From positions 1 to 33,244 of the forward strand of contig QVQF01000111.1 of assembly GCA_003584895.1 (NCBI GenBank): DNA of 33,244 nucleotides. Reading direction: 5' to 3'. Each line of letters opens with the position of its first letter. The stretch's first letter is position 1. Source of the DNA: Methylococcales bacterium. GTDB lineage: Bacteria > Pseudomonadota > Gammaproteobacteria > Methylococcales > Methylomonadaceae. The translations under genes and the position numbers were made by a program. Below, piece by piece: positions 18,123 to 25,706 of the stretch. Under the pieces are notes generated by a model, which made no database searches, was not told the DNA's origin, and was given only the letters and a program-made list of their open reading frames with translations.

Positions 18123-18673
18123 TTGTTATTAAACTGGGCGGTAGCTTAACGCATTCTAAAGCCCTGATTAATTGCCTTAATAAAATAGAGTTACGTTATC
18201 AAGGCAGGGCAGTGATCATCGTCCCAGGCGGTGGTGCCTTTGCCGATCAAGTCAGACTCGCACAACAGCAATGGCAATTTGATGAAGTTACGGCCCATCA
18301 CATGGCCATTTTAGCCATGCAACAAATGGCCTTAATGTTTAAAGGCCTAGCGCCGCAATGGCCTATCGTAAGCAGTCTGTCGGACATGCAGCAAGATCTA
18401 TATCTAAATAAAACATTCATCTGGTCACCTAATAGTGCAGAACTCGACCAAGCGGCTATTCCAGCGACATGGGATATCACCTCAGACAGTTTAGCCGCTT
18501 GGTTAGCTAAACAAGTGTCCTCCACAGAACTTATTTTGGTTAAATCAGCGGTCATTGATCCGCAAGCCAGTTTAGAACAACTGGCAGCACAGCAGATTAT
18601 CGATCAAGGTTTTTGTCAGCAGGTGCAAGATGGGTTGTTTAGGATACGGGTAGTTAATCAGCGGGATTTTTAA
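18119..18673 (+). CDS. Amino-acid-kinase family protein, probable MfnE-like methanofuran biosynthesis kinase
   Basis: This 184-aa protein of the amino-acid kinase fold has the nucleotide-binding loop IKLGGSL (4-10), the second glycine loop IVPGGGAFADQVR (34-46) and a C-terminal LVKSAVIDP. It is clearly shorter than UMP kinase, acetylglutamate kinase or aspartokinase. In methanogens and methylotrophs a short kinase of this family, MfnE, phosphorylates the aminomethylfuran alcohol in methanofuran synthesis. The start is a GTG that overlaps the pabB stop (GTGA), so it is translationally coupled to a gene for a C1-cofactor precursor. The assignment is by length, fold and context. A diverged kinase of other specificity is possible. 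Confidence 0.6.
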   Translation: MIVIKLGGSLTHSKALINCLNKIELRYQGRAVIIVPGGGAFADQVRLAQQQWQFDEVTAHHMAILAMQQMALMFKGLAPQWPIVSSLSDMQQDLYLNKTFIWSPNSAELDQAAIPATWDITSDSLAAWLAKQVSSTELILVKSAVIDPQASLEQLAAQQIIDQGFCQQVQDGLFRIRVVNQRDF

Positions 18674-18712
18674 TAGAGTGTCATCATTCTATGATGTTAA
18701 TGTGACGCTTGT

Positions 18713-18737
18713 GGTGGATTGTTGGCGCGAATCCGCC
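18713..18737. repeat. Short REP-like hairpin fragment
   Basis: GGTGGATT (18713-18720) pairs with AATCCGCC (18730-18737), followed by TTACGGG. The GGCGGATT...AATCCGCCTTACGG composition resembles one family of dispersed REP-type repeats. The copy is short and partly decayed. It lies between the mfnE-like gene and the DUF1640 gene. Confidence 0.4.
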
Positions 18738-18782
18738 TTACGGGTTAAACTGGCTGCCTATTAAATTGACTGGAGTATTGTT

Positions 18783-19061
18783 ATGGCGACGATTACATTT
18801 GATACTTTGAAGTTTGTTGAAAAGCTCAAAGCCGCTGGCGTGTCTGATTTACAGGCTAAAGCCGAATCCGAAGCCTTGCAAGAGGCTCTTGGAACAGCAG
18901 AAATGGCAACAAAGCATGATATAGAGCGTGTTGAGAGTCAATTGCGTGAAATGAAGGCTGAAATTAATGGTAAGTTGACACTAGTTCAATGGATGTTGGC
19001 GTTAATCGTAGTTGCTGAAGTCGTTCCCTTATTAGGTAAGCTTTTTAGTCATGTAGTCTAG
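18783..19061 (+). CDS. DUF1640-like coiled-coil protein with C-terminal membrane anchor
   Basis: This 92-aa protein begins with a short domain (TFDTLKFVEKLKAAGVSDLQAKAESEAL) typical of bacterial DUF1640 proteins, distantly related to the mitochondrial CCDC90/MCUR1 family. A coiled coil (about 45-65, HDIERVESQLREMKAEI) and one hydrophobic segment (about 68-83, VQWMLALIVVAEVVPL) follow. The function of the bacterial family is not established. In many genomes such genes occur in multiple copies and near mobile or toxin-antitoxin regions. The stop codon shares one base with the GTG start of the next gene (TAGTG). Confidence 0.75.
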   Translation: MATITFDTLKFVEKLKAAGVSDLQAKAESEALQEALGTAEMATKHDIERVESQLREMKAEINGKLTLVQWMLALIVVAEVVPLLGKLFSHVV

Positions 19062-19741
19062 TGGAATTATTAAAAGTAGTGCCTTGGGGAAGATCATTAA
19101 ACGAGTACCGAGACATGTTTTGTCTATCTGAGCTCGATTTTTCAAAACAAATATTAGGTTGTGGAGATGGTCCTGCTTGTTTCAATGCTGAGTGGTCTAG
19201 AATTGGTGGGAGCGTCATATCGGTAGATCCAATATACGAGTTTAATGTAGCTGAAATCCGATCAAGAATCGATGAAGTATATCCGCAGATAATAGATCAG
19301 GTCTCTAAAAATAAGAATGATTTTGTTTGGAAAAACATTGTCAATGTAGATGAGCTGGGAAAAGTTAGAATGGATGCAATGACTATATTTCTAAACGATT
19401 ACGAAGAAGGTAGAAAGTCAGGCAGATATATTGCTGCGTCGTTACCTAGGTTGCCATTTGAAGATAATGCATTTGATTTGGCACTGTGCTCACATTATCT
19501 ATTTTTATATAGTGAACATGTAAGCCAGGAGCAACATTTATTGTCTATGAAAGAATTATGTCGTGTGGCGAGCGAAGTTCGCGTATATCCGTTACTTTCT
19601 ATGGGTAATAATATTAAATCATCACATCTCGAACCAGTGATATCTGCTTTAAAGGATATTGGAATTAGCATTTCATTCGTTCCTGTTGATTATGAATTCC
19701 AAAAAGGAGCTACTGAGATGTTAGTGGCAAAATATGCTTGA
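19061..19741 (+). CDS. SAM-dependent methyltransferase-like protein
   Basis: This 226-aa protein has a class I methyltransferase fold: motif I ILGCGDGPACFNAEW (about 32-46), an acidic strand-2 end ISVDPIYEF, and a motif IV-like LPFEDNAFDLALCSHYLF (about 134-151). The GTG start overlaps the DUF1640 stop. I do not recognise a specific substrate. The coding sequence looks more AT-rich and less patterned than the neighbouring housekeeping genes, which would fit accessory origin together with the DUF1640 gene. This was judged by eye only. Confidence 0.72.
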   Translation: MELLKVVPWGRSLNEYRDMFCLSELDFSKQILGCGDGPACFNAEWSRIGGSVISVDPIYEFNVAEIRSRIDEVYPQIIDQVSKNKNDFVWKNIVNVDELGKVRMDAMTIFLNDYEEGRKSGRYIAASLPRLPFEDNAFDLALCSHYLFLYSEHVSQEQHLLSMKELCRVASEVRVYPLLSMGNNIKSSHLEPVISALKDIGISISFVPVDYEFQKGATEMLVAKYA

Positions 19742-19752
19742 AGTGCTATAGG

Positions 19753-19838
19753 AAGATGAGATGGACTCCTATTTGCCCTAGTTAATATATTGGTGCATTA
19801 TGACACCGTTGGGGCGGGGGAGGAGTCCATGTCATCTT
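19753..19838. repeat. 18-bp imperfect inverted repeat flanking a 50-bp core
   Basis: AAGATGAGATGGACTCCT (19753-19770) and its near-perfect complement AGGAGTCCATGTCATCTT (19821-19838) match at 17 of 18 positions and enclose a 50-bp core. The element is 86 bp, lies between the methyltransferase and GST genes and has no obvious target-site duplication. It could be a miniature inverted-repeat element or an RNA stem-loop. Confidence 0.6.
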
Positions 19839-19876
19839 ATCGTGTTGGCTACAAGATAGCTTTTTAATGAGTGGGT

Positions 19877-20521
19877 ATGGATAATCTAATGACAAGTGCC
19901 AAACAAACCCTACCTATTTTGTACAGTTTTCGACGTTGTCCTTATGCCATGAGGGCACGCTTAGCTATTGCTTACTCTAATATTGATGTGGAACTAAGGG
20001 AGGTTGATTTAGGCAATAAGCCGCAAACCATGCTGCTGATTTCGGCTAAGGCTACGGTGCCTGTTTTGCAACTTGAGAACGGCAGGGTGCTAGATGAAAG
20101 TTTGGATATTATGTTGTGGGCTATACAGCAGAATGATGCCGAACATTGGCTTAAGGCTGCTAGCTTAGCTAATGCGAAAGCCTTAATTCGAGTTAATGAT
20201 GAGCGGTTTAAATACTATCTGGATAGATATAAATATGCGGATCGTTATCCTGCTTATTCTGAGCTTTATTATCGGCAACAAGGTGAGCTGTTTTTGGCTG
20301 ATATTGAAGGCCTGTTAACTCAGAGCGCTTATTTATGTGGCGAGCATTTTTCTTTGACTGATGCGGCTATTTTGCCTTTTATTCGTCAGTTTTGTGCGGT
20401 TGATCCTGCGTGGTTTGAAGATTCACCCTATCCGGCGCTGAGGCAATGGTTGAACCACTTTTTAGCGTCGTCGTTATTTGAGCAGGTGATGACAAAATAT
20501 CCTTGTTGGCAGGCTAGTTAG
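19877..20521 (+). CDS. Glutathione S-transferase family protein
   Basis: This protein of about 214 aa has an N-terminal thioredoxin-fold GST domain with the redox-type motif RRCPYAMRARLAI, the cis-proline segment KATVPVLQL and the glutathione gamma-glutamyl site LDESLDIM. A helical C-terminal domain ends in YPALRQWLNHFL. The single active-site Cys in CPYAMR points to an omega- or glutaredoxin-like GST rather than a Tyr/Ser-type. The start is uncertain: ATG at 19877 is taken, GTG at 19871 and ATG at 19889 are alternatives, and none has a strong Shine-Dalgarno. The substrate is unknown. Confidence 0.8.
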   Translation: MDNLMTSAKQTLPILYSFRRCPYAMRARLAIAYSNIDVELREVDLGNKPQTMLLISAKATVPVLQLENGRVLDESLDIMLWAIQQNDAEHWLKAASLANAKALIRVNDERFKYYLDRYKYADRYPAYSELYYRQQGELFLADIEGLLTQSAYLCGEHFSLTDAAILPFIRQFCAVDPAWFEDSPYPALRQWLNHFLASSLFEQVMTKYPCWQAS

Positions 20522-20662
20522 CGGTTATTGTTGCGTTTTATATTCATAGCCACTGTGTTTGATGCCTTAGCTAATCGCTTTCATCTGTTAACTTAGCGGT
20601 TTATTAACCTCCTTGTCGATAGAGTGCCTAACAGGATGGCTAGAACATTAAGCTGATCTGTA

Positions 20663-21469
20663 TTACTTAGGTTTAAGGAATTTAATAGTCATTCTGTCGC
20701 TTTCGCCTATCGCTTCATAAAGCTCACGATCTTGGTCTTTTAAAGCCCAAGTGGGGGGTAAGGTCCAGACGCCTTTAGGATAGTTCTTTTTATCTTTGCG
20801 GTTGGCGTTAATTTCAGACTTTTCTAAAAACTCAAAACCGGCGCTTCTAGCCAAGGCAATCACATCATCTTCGCTGACATAACCGTTTGCGGTAATTTTG
20901 TTTTGGGGTTTAAATAAATTGTATCTGTGCTCAACCACGCCGAGTATGCCGCCGGGCTTTAAGGCTTTATACATGGCGACATAGGCCGTAGCAGCTTGAT
21001 CGATACTCAGCCAGTTATGCGTATTGCGAAAAGATAACACACGGTCTACCGAGTTATCGGGCGCTATGATTAAGACTTTTGGGGGCTCTAACTCGGTGAT
21101 TTCAACTTTGTCATAGAGCTCAGGCTGATCGTGCATTTTTTTGATAAATTTATCTAAACTCTTTTTAAAGTAGGGTTCATCTGTTTTTGCTGAGTAATGC
21201 GCCGCATAAAGTTTGCCCTTATCTCTTAAATAAGGCGCTAATATTTCCGTATACCAGCCTTCTCCAGGCCAGACTTCAACTACGGTCATGGTGTCTTGTA
21301 TGTTAAAAAAGGCTAAGGTTTGCTGGGGATGCCGATAGATATCTCGGGCTTTATGGTCAGCAGAACGTTGTTCGCCGGCAATTTCTTGAGCTAGTTTAGT
21401 GGAGGATTCATCGGCAATCGCCAGACTAGCGCTCGTTACTAATAACAAAGCCCCTAAGATTTTTTTCAT
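20663..21469 (-). CDS. Exported methyltransferase-fold protein (COG4798-type)
   Basis: The ATG at 21469 is preceded by TTGAG and starts a typical signal peptide (MKKILGALLLVTSASLAIA, cleavage near ADE), so this 268-aa protein is predicted to be periplasmic. A longer frame from TTG at 21481 is unlikely. The rest resembles the COG4798 group of predicted methyltransferases, with a motif I-like MTVVEVWPGEGWYTEIL, then LSFRNTHNW and ALKPGGILGVVEHRY. The periplasm is not expected to contain S-adenosylmethionine, so either the protein acts on something else or the fold is reused. No function is established. It is 48 bp downstream of dsbB on the same strand and may share its transcript. Confidence 0.75.
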   Translation of the reverse strand: MKKILGALLLVTSASLAIADESSTKLAQEIAGEQRSADHKARDIYRHPQQTLAFFNIQDTMTVVEVWPGEGWYTEILAPYLRDKGKLYAAHYSAKTDEPYFKKSLDKFIKKMHDQPELYDKVEITELEPPKVLIIAPDNSVDRVLSFRNTHNWLSIDQAATAYVAMYKALKPGGILGVVEHRYNLFKPQNKITANGYVSEDDVIALARSAGFEFLEKSEINANRKDKKNYPKGVWTLPPTWALKDQDRELYEAIGESDRMTIKFLKPK

Positions 21470-21516
21470 GTTTATACTCAATTAATGTCTGATAGAGATG
21501 ACAGATCAGCGCCTTG

Positions 21517-22014
21517 TTATTTGTTATGACGATTCCAAATTTGCAACACGCTTAATGCTGCCAAACTTATAAAGGCGACTAAGGTCCAAACTGGCATACT
21601 AAAGCCCAGTAAGGTCCAATCTATTTTTGCACAATCGCCAGTACCGTTGAGCATCAGTTTAACGGTATCAAACAGCGGAAAGTTTTGCAGCATAAAGCTA
21701 ATGCCAGGACTACATTCGGGGACCTGATCAGGTGGTAAATGTTGTAGCCAAACATGTCGTATAGAAATAGAGGCGCCGAATAAGGCGCTAATCGTTCCTA
21801 GAATGGCATAGCGTTTGATACCAACGGGGCTTGGATTATGTAAGCCAGCAATCAAGAAAATAATGCCGGTTAATAGAATAGCCAGGCGTTGCGAAATACA
21901 TAAAGGGCAGGGCTCTAAACCTTGTATTAATTGAAAATAAGCGCCCATGGACAATAAACCTAGGCACGCTAAAGCGCCTAATAAAAACCAGATTCTTGCC
22001 TTAAACTTTAACAT
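21517..22014 (-). CDS. dsbB: Disulfide bond formation protein DsbB
   Basis: This 165-aa inner-membrane protein has four membrane segments and two periplasmic cysteine pairs: GLEPCPLCISQR after the first segment, and PECSPG with GDCAKIDW in the second loop. The C-terminal SMPVW motif is also typical. It reoxidises DsbA and passes electrons to quinone. The reading frame extends upstream to 22071 but runs into a REP-like repeat; the ATG at 22014 (preceded by AGG, giving MLKFKARIW) fits the family start better, and ATG at 22020 is an alternative. No dsbA is in the window. Confidence 0.9.
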   Translation of the reverse strand: MLKFKARIWFLLGALACLGLLSMGAYFQLIQGLEPCPLCISQRLAILLTGIIFLIAGLHNPSPVGIKRYAILGTISALFGASISIRHVWLQHLPPDQVPECSPGISFMLQNFPLFDTVKLMLNGTGDCAKIDWTLLGFSMPVWTLVAFISLAALSVLQIWNRHNK

Positions 22015-22040
22015 AATCATCCTATTAATTTTGATCATAC

Positions 22041-22120
22041 AAGGTCGGGGCAGTGCAACGTAACCCGACAATTCTAGTCGTTATAACGCTTGGGTTACAC
22101 TAACGCTAACCCAACCTATA
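22041..22120. repeat. Decayed REP-like palindrome upstream of dsbB
   Basis: The left part AAGGTCGGGG...GTAACCCGACA (22041-22070) and the right part TGGGTTACACTAACGCTAACCCAACC (22091-22116) recall the perfect palindrome at 16604-16682, with several substitutions. It separates dsbB from the RCK gene. It shows that the element is repeated in this genome. Confidence 0.7.
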
Positions 22121-22136
22121 GTGGACTTTTTTAAAA

Positions 22137-22838
22137 TCATGCAGCCGTAACAGCCTCTATTTCTTCTTTAAAAGCCTTAATATCTCGAGCGGGTCCTAAG
22201 ACCACTAAAACGTCACCGATGTTTAGGGTATGTTCCTTTTCATCCATGACAAAATGTAAATTGTCGCCAGATACCTTATCAACGACACCGATAAGAATCA
22301 AATTATAAGTGCCAGCTAACAGTAATGCGCTGGTTTTAGTTTGTTCTAAAGAAGAATTTGTAGGGATTTCTATTTGGGCGATATGTAAATCATGGCGTCC
22401 AAAAACAGTATTATCTAAGACATCAGTAATGTCGGGTTTAGCCAGCATGTCGTGAGTTTTTCTACCACAAATCTCATAAGGATCAATAATCTTATTGGCA
22501 CCAGCGGCCAATAACTTTTCTGCTGATTCTGGATCGTCAACAATAGCGATGATGGTCAGTTCGTTATCAAGGGCGCGTGCGGAAATTGTTAAGAAAACGT
22601 TGTCAGAATCTTTAGGATAAAAACAAAAAAGAATGTCGATATTCTCGCCGATACCCACAGATTTAATAGCCTCGTCATTTCTAAAATCTATGATTTTAGT
22701 ATCAAAGCCTTGCTCGGCGACTAATAGTGCTTCGGCTTCATTTTTTACAATAAAAACGTAGCTATAGTGTTCTTCATTTAACTGCTTGATCACTTCTAAA
22801 GACATGATGCTGTAACCGAATACGGCAATACGTTTCAT
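22137..22838 (-). CDS. TrkA/RCK-domain regulatory protein
   Basis: This 233-aa soluble protein has an RCK-N-like Rossmann domain (about 1-125) and an RCK-C domain (about 150-228, IEIPTNSSLEQTK...IGDVLVVLGPARDI). Proteins of this type form gating rings on K+ channels or Trk/Ktr transporters. The nucleotide loop reads FGYSIMSLEV instead of the canonical GxGxxG seen in the neighbouring channel (GFGRVG), so classical NAD/ATP binding may be lost. Its start overlaps the channel gene end by four bases, and the two are probably a functional pair. Confidence 0.82.
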   Translation of the reverse strand: MKRIAVFGYSIMSLEVIKQLNEEHYSYVFIVKNEAEALLVAEQGFDTKIIDFRNDEAIKSVGIGENIDILFCFYPKDSDNVFLTISARALDNELTIIAIVDDPESAEKLLAAGANKIIDPYEICGRKTHDMLAKPDITDVLDNTVFGRHDLHIAQIEIPTNSSLEQTKTSALLLAGTYNLILIGVVDKVSGDNLHFVMDEKEHTLNIGDVLVVLGPARDIKAFKEEIEAVTAA

Positions 22839-24436
22839 CGTTTAGACTCCTTAGGCCTGCTGTTTTTAAGTTGTTCGCGAAAATAAGCAATGCCGATTTC
22901 TCGACCTAATACCACTAACAAATCTCCTGTGCGCAAAACAAAAAAAGGCGGGGGGTTAAAATAGAAGTGTTGGTTTTTTAAGGCGTAACTGTTTTTATGT
23001 TTCCTGTGGGTCGGATTAGCACTAACTACACCGATCAACATTAATTTTCTCCCATCAAAATCAAGTTCGGCAATGGTAATGCCATCGATCATGGAGCCGG
23101 CACAGACGGGCAAGGTTTCCATAATGAACTGCTTTTCTTCACGAATAACGCCCAGAATGGCTTCAAAAGCCACGGGCTTGCCAATGTACTGGGCTACGAC
23201 TAAGGCTGCGATTTCAAAGGGTTGTATGACGTTATCTGCACCCGCTTGATAAAGTTTTTTTACATTTTGCGGATTATTAGCACGAGAAATAATACGGATT
23301 GATGAATTAAGATAGCGACTGGTCAGAGTAATATAGACATTAACCACATCATCGCCGGTGGTACATAATACTGCGGAGGCTTTTTGTTTAATACCGGCAT
23401 TAATCAATACATCATTTTTACTGGCATCGGCATGTATGACTAAATAACCTAAGCGCCTAGCGTTTATGGCATTGATTTTATTGTTATCAATAATGATGAA
23501 ATGCTGATTATGTTTTTCTAATTGCTTCGCAATGTGCTGGCCGACACGACCAAAACCGCAAATAATAACAAAGCTTTTATAGTGCTTGAGTTCTGCATAA
23601 ATACTGTTTTCACGTAGACTATGCATTTTATCGTTAACCGCTGATACGATAATAGAGATCAAGAAAGATAATACTCCAAAACCGGTCAAGATTAGACCTA
23701 TAGCGACCAAGCGACCACCGGTGGTTTGAGGGGCTATATCACCATAGCCGACTGAAGTGACGGTAACTATCGACCAATACACGGCATCAAATAAATTACG
23801 AACTTGTTGACCGTTTGCGGCATGTTCAAACAAATAAATACCGATGCTACCAATAAAGATCAAAAAGCTTAAAAATACCGCTAAGGTATAAAGTTCAAAG
23901 CGTTTGCTCTCCAGAACTTCCGCAAATAAGCGTAGGCTTTTAAAATAGCGAAATAACTTGAAGAGCCGAAAAATAAGTAAGGCTCTGAATAGGGTTAAGG
24001 AACGGAAGCTGGGTAGAATGGCTAGTAGATCAATGATAGCCAAGGGTGTAAGGATATGCGCTACTTTTTGGGTGATAATAATCTTAGCAACTTTGCCCCA
24101 TTGCATAGGATGGTTTAAATATAAGGCTTTGGCGTGGTGGGTCAGTATGATGTGATGGATATCGTTATATAGCCAAGCACGTAACAGATACTCAAAAATA
24201 AACAAAGCAATTAAAACGTGTTCAAACATGCGCTCAAAACTACTTGCAGGTGTATCCACTTCATCAATCAGTAAAAAAACGCTAAACAATACGCTTACGA
24301 TCATTACTTTATCAAAGCGAGATTTGAGGCGGCTGTCAGGGTCTTCTAATAAATGATAAAAAAATCTTTTAGTCTTTTTATAGGTCGGCGAATGCTGTTG
24401 AAAAGTGACTAAGGCAAGGATGAGTTGGGTCAACAT
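22835..24436 (-). CDS. Voltage-sensor-type K+ channel with C-terminal RCK domains
   Basis: This protein of about 533 aa has six transmembrane segments and a K+ selectivity filter. Numbering from the in-frame TTG seven codons upstream: S1 51-67, S2 81-97, S3 about 135-150, S4 with basic residues every third position (FRALLIFRLFKLFRYFKSLR, 157-176), S5 190-211, filter TSVGYGD (234-240), S6 249-275. An RCK-N domain with canonical GFGRVG (301-306) and an RCK-C domain follow. It resembles E. coli Kch but has a longer cytoplasmic part. The ATG at 24436 is preferred over TTG at 24457. It lies between the RCK gene and a methyltransferase gene in one operon. Confidence 0.87.
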   Translation of the reverse strand: MLTQLILALVTFQQHSPTYKKTKRFFYHLLEDPDSRLKSRFDKVMIVSVLFSVFLLIDEVDTPASSFERMFEHVLIALFIFEYLLRAWLYNDIHHIILTHHAKALYLNHPMQWGKVAKIIITQKVAHILTPLAIIDLLAILPSFRSLTLFRALLIFRLFKLFRYFKSLRLFAEVLESKRFELYTLAVFLSFLIFIGSIGIYLFEHAANGQQVRNLFDAVYWSIVTVTSVGYGDIAPQTTGGRLVAIGLILTGFGVLSFLISIIVSAVNDKMHSLRENSIYAELKHYKSFVIICGFGRVGQHIAKQLEKHNQHFIIIDNNKINAINARRLGYLVIHADASKNDVLINAGIKQKASAVLCTTGDDVVNVYITLTSRYLNSSIRIISRANNPQNVKKLYQAGADNVIQPFEIAALVVAQYIGKPVAFEAILGVIREEKQFIMETLPVCAGSMIDGITIAELDFDGRKLMLIGVVSANPTHRKHKNSYALKNQHFYFNPPPFFVLRTGDLLVVLGREIGIAYFREQLKNSRPKESKR

Positions 24437-24443
24437 ATAGCCA

Positions 24444-25238
24444 TCATTTAGCCGCAATCACTAAGGCATTAACCTCTAAACGATGACTTAGGTTTATCTG
24501 CTTAAATCCTACCTCAGATAGTTGTTGTAAGGCCAGCGCGGCTCGCATGATGTGGTTTTCTGATTCATCACTAAATAAATGAATAATCCAATGTTCTAAA
24601 ACATCGAGGCGATTGAGTTCGGTTAATACTTTAAAATAGCCTTCGACTTCATTTTGAGTGCTGCGGGTATGGGCATTAACATCATCTAAGGCATAACGAT
24701 CGCCATTGATAAATTGACCGCTAGGTTTTAACACTCTAAAGATTTCAGTGAGCACTTGTTTTCGGTAGCTGGCTTCAAAGTTATGTAATGTGTAAGCTGA
24801 GGCTATCACATCAACGCTATTGTTGGTTAATGATTGTAAGGCGCTTAAGGCATCTTGGCCTGAGAAGTTTATGCGACCTTCATCTACCCATTGTTGCAAG
24901 CTTTGTTTGGCTTGATTTTGCATGGTGGGTTCATTGTCAATGCTTAATAAGGTTAGTTGCTGGTCGGCGGACAATATAGATAAACTGGTTATGCCAGTAC
25001 CTCCCCCCAATTCAACGACGCTAATAGGCGCAGAGCGGTTAGCACAAAACTTCGCGACTGATTCACCGACTAATCGGCTCATTTCCGCTGCAAATGGACT
25101 AATTTTTTTTAATAGATAATAATCTTGACCGATGACGCTGGAAAATAACGCGTCATAAGGACTAGAGGTGGGGTTCTTAGCATTAGATTTAGCGGACTTT
25201 GCCGTTGCATCCTGGTCGATAGTTAGACTTTGATTCAT
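24444..25238 (-). CDS. Class I SAM-dependent methyltransferase
   Basis: This 264-aa protein has motif I VVELGGGTGITSLSIL, an acidic end of strand 2 (LLSIDNE), motif IV DVIASAYTLHNF and the post-motif LKPSGQFINGDRYAL, typical of class I methyltransferases of the Methyltransf_11/25 groups. The ATG at 25238 has a GGAG Shine-Dalgarno six bases upstream and is preferred over the ATG at 25250. It precedes the K+ channel gene by 7 bp, so it probably leads that operon. Its substrate and any link with ion transport are unknown. Confidence 0.78.
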   Translation of the reverse strand: MNQSLTIDQDATAKSAKSNAKNPTSSPYDALFSSVIGQDYYLLKKISPFAAEMSRLVGESVAKFCANRSAPISVVELGGGTGITSLSILSADQQLTLLSIDNEPTMQNQAKQSLQQWVDEGRINFSGQDALSALQSLTNNSVDVIASAYTLHNFEASYRKQVLTEIFRVLKPSGQFINGDRYALDDVNAHTRSTQNEVEGYFKVLTELNRLDVLEHWIIHLFSDESENHIMRAALALQQLSEVGFKQINLSHRLEVNALVIAAK

Positions 25239-25377
25239 TAGCATCTCCATAAACGGCTCATTTTAGAGAGACTCGTCTTTTAGCGCAAGGCACTGTCTAT
25301 ACATTGCGCTATATTTAACTGATTAATGATGGATTCTTAGACGTCGATAATGATTCATTCATAGTGAAATAATATGC

Positions 25378-25407
25378 TTGACAGTTTTATTTTTACTAAA
25401 GTAGTAT
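25378..25407 (+). promoter_or_regulatory. Putative sigma-70 promoter far upstream of priA
   Basis: A consensus -35 TTGACA (25378-25383) is followed after 18 bp by TAGTAT (25402-25407). It would start a transcript about 290 nt upstream of the priA start, reading through the DnaA-box region. It could serve priA or an unannotated RNA. Confidence 0.45.
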
Positions 25408-25425
25408 TTTGATATCATCTTGGTT

Positions 25426-25638
25426 TTATCCACATAATTGAGTAAAAGCTTGAATAAACAGGTGCTGCGAGTGTATTCGTGTTTATAAAGAACATGGTAT
25501 TCTGTAAGTTGTTGATATTTATTAATTAACTTGTTCTGTATAATAATTGGTCAATTTAACAAAAACGTAGATAACATCAGTATTAGGCATTATCGAAAAG
25601 TACTTATTCACAGAGTTATCCACAGCTTCTGTGGGTAA
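25426..25638. promoter_or_regulatory. DnaA-box cluster with AT-rich stretch (possible replication-control or origin region)
   Basis: Perfect DnaA boxes (TTATNCACA) occur at 25426-25434 (TTATCCACA), 25604-25612 (TTATTCACA) and 25616-25624 (TTATCCACA). An inverted one-mismatch box, TTACCCACA on the minus strand, is at 25630-25638. A weaker TTATACAGA lies on the minus strand at 25535-25543. The 25604 and 25616 boxes start 12 bp apart in the same direction. A very AT-rich tract (about 25505-25565) lies between the distal and proximal boxes. The whole 456-bp gap 25251-25706 has no gene. The boxes sit just upstream of a promoter for priA, the replication-restart helicase. This could be DnaA control of priA or an origin-like region. 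No dnaA, dnaN, mnmG or rpmH is nearby. Confidence 0.7.
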
Positions 25639-25649
25639 CTAAAAATCTC

Positions 25650-25676
25650 TTGTAAGTATAACTACTTAGGTATAAT
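25650..25676 (+). promoter_or_regulatory. Putative priA promoter
   Basis: A perfect -10 TATAAT (25671-25676) has TTGTAA (25650-25655) 15 bp upstream, a short spacer. It lies 31 bp before the priA start and 12 bp after the last DnaA box, so DnaA bound there could touch RNA polymerase. Confidence 0.45.
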
Positions 25677-25706
25677 TTCCCCAAATTAACAACAAATATA
25701 GCTACT

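Noticed and set aside
25535-25550. LexA-like site CTGTATAATAATTGG upstream of priA
   Set aside because: It has the left half CTGTATA but lacks the CAG needed at the other end.
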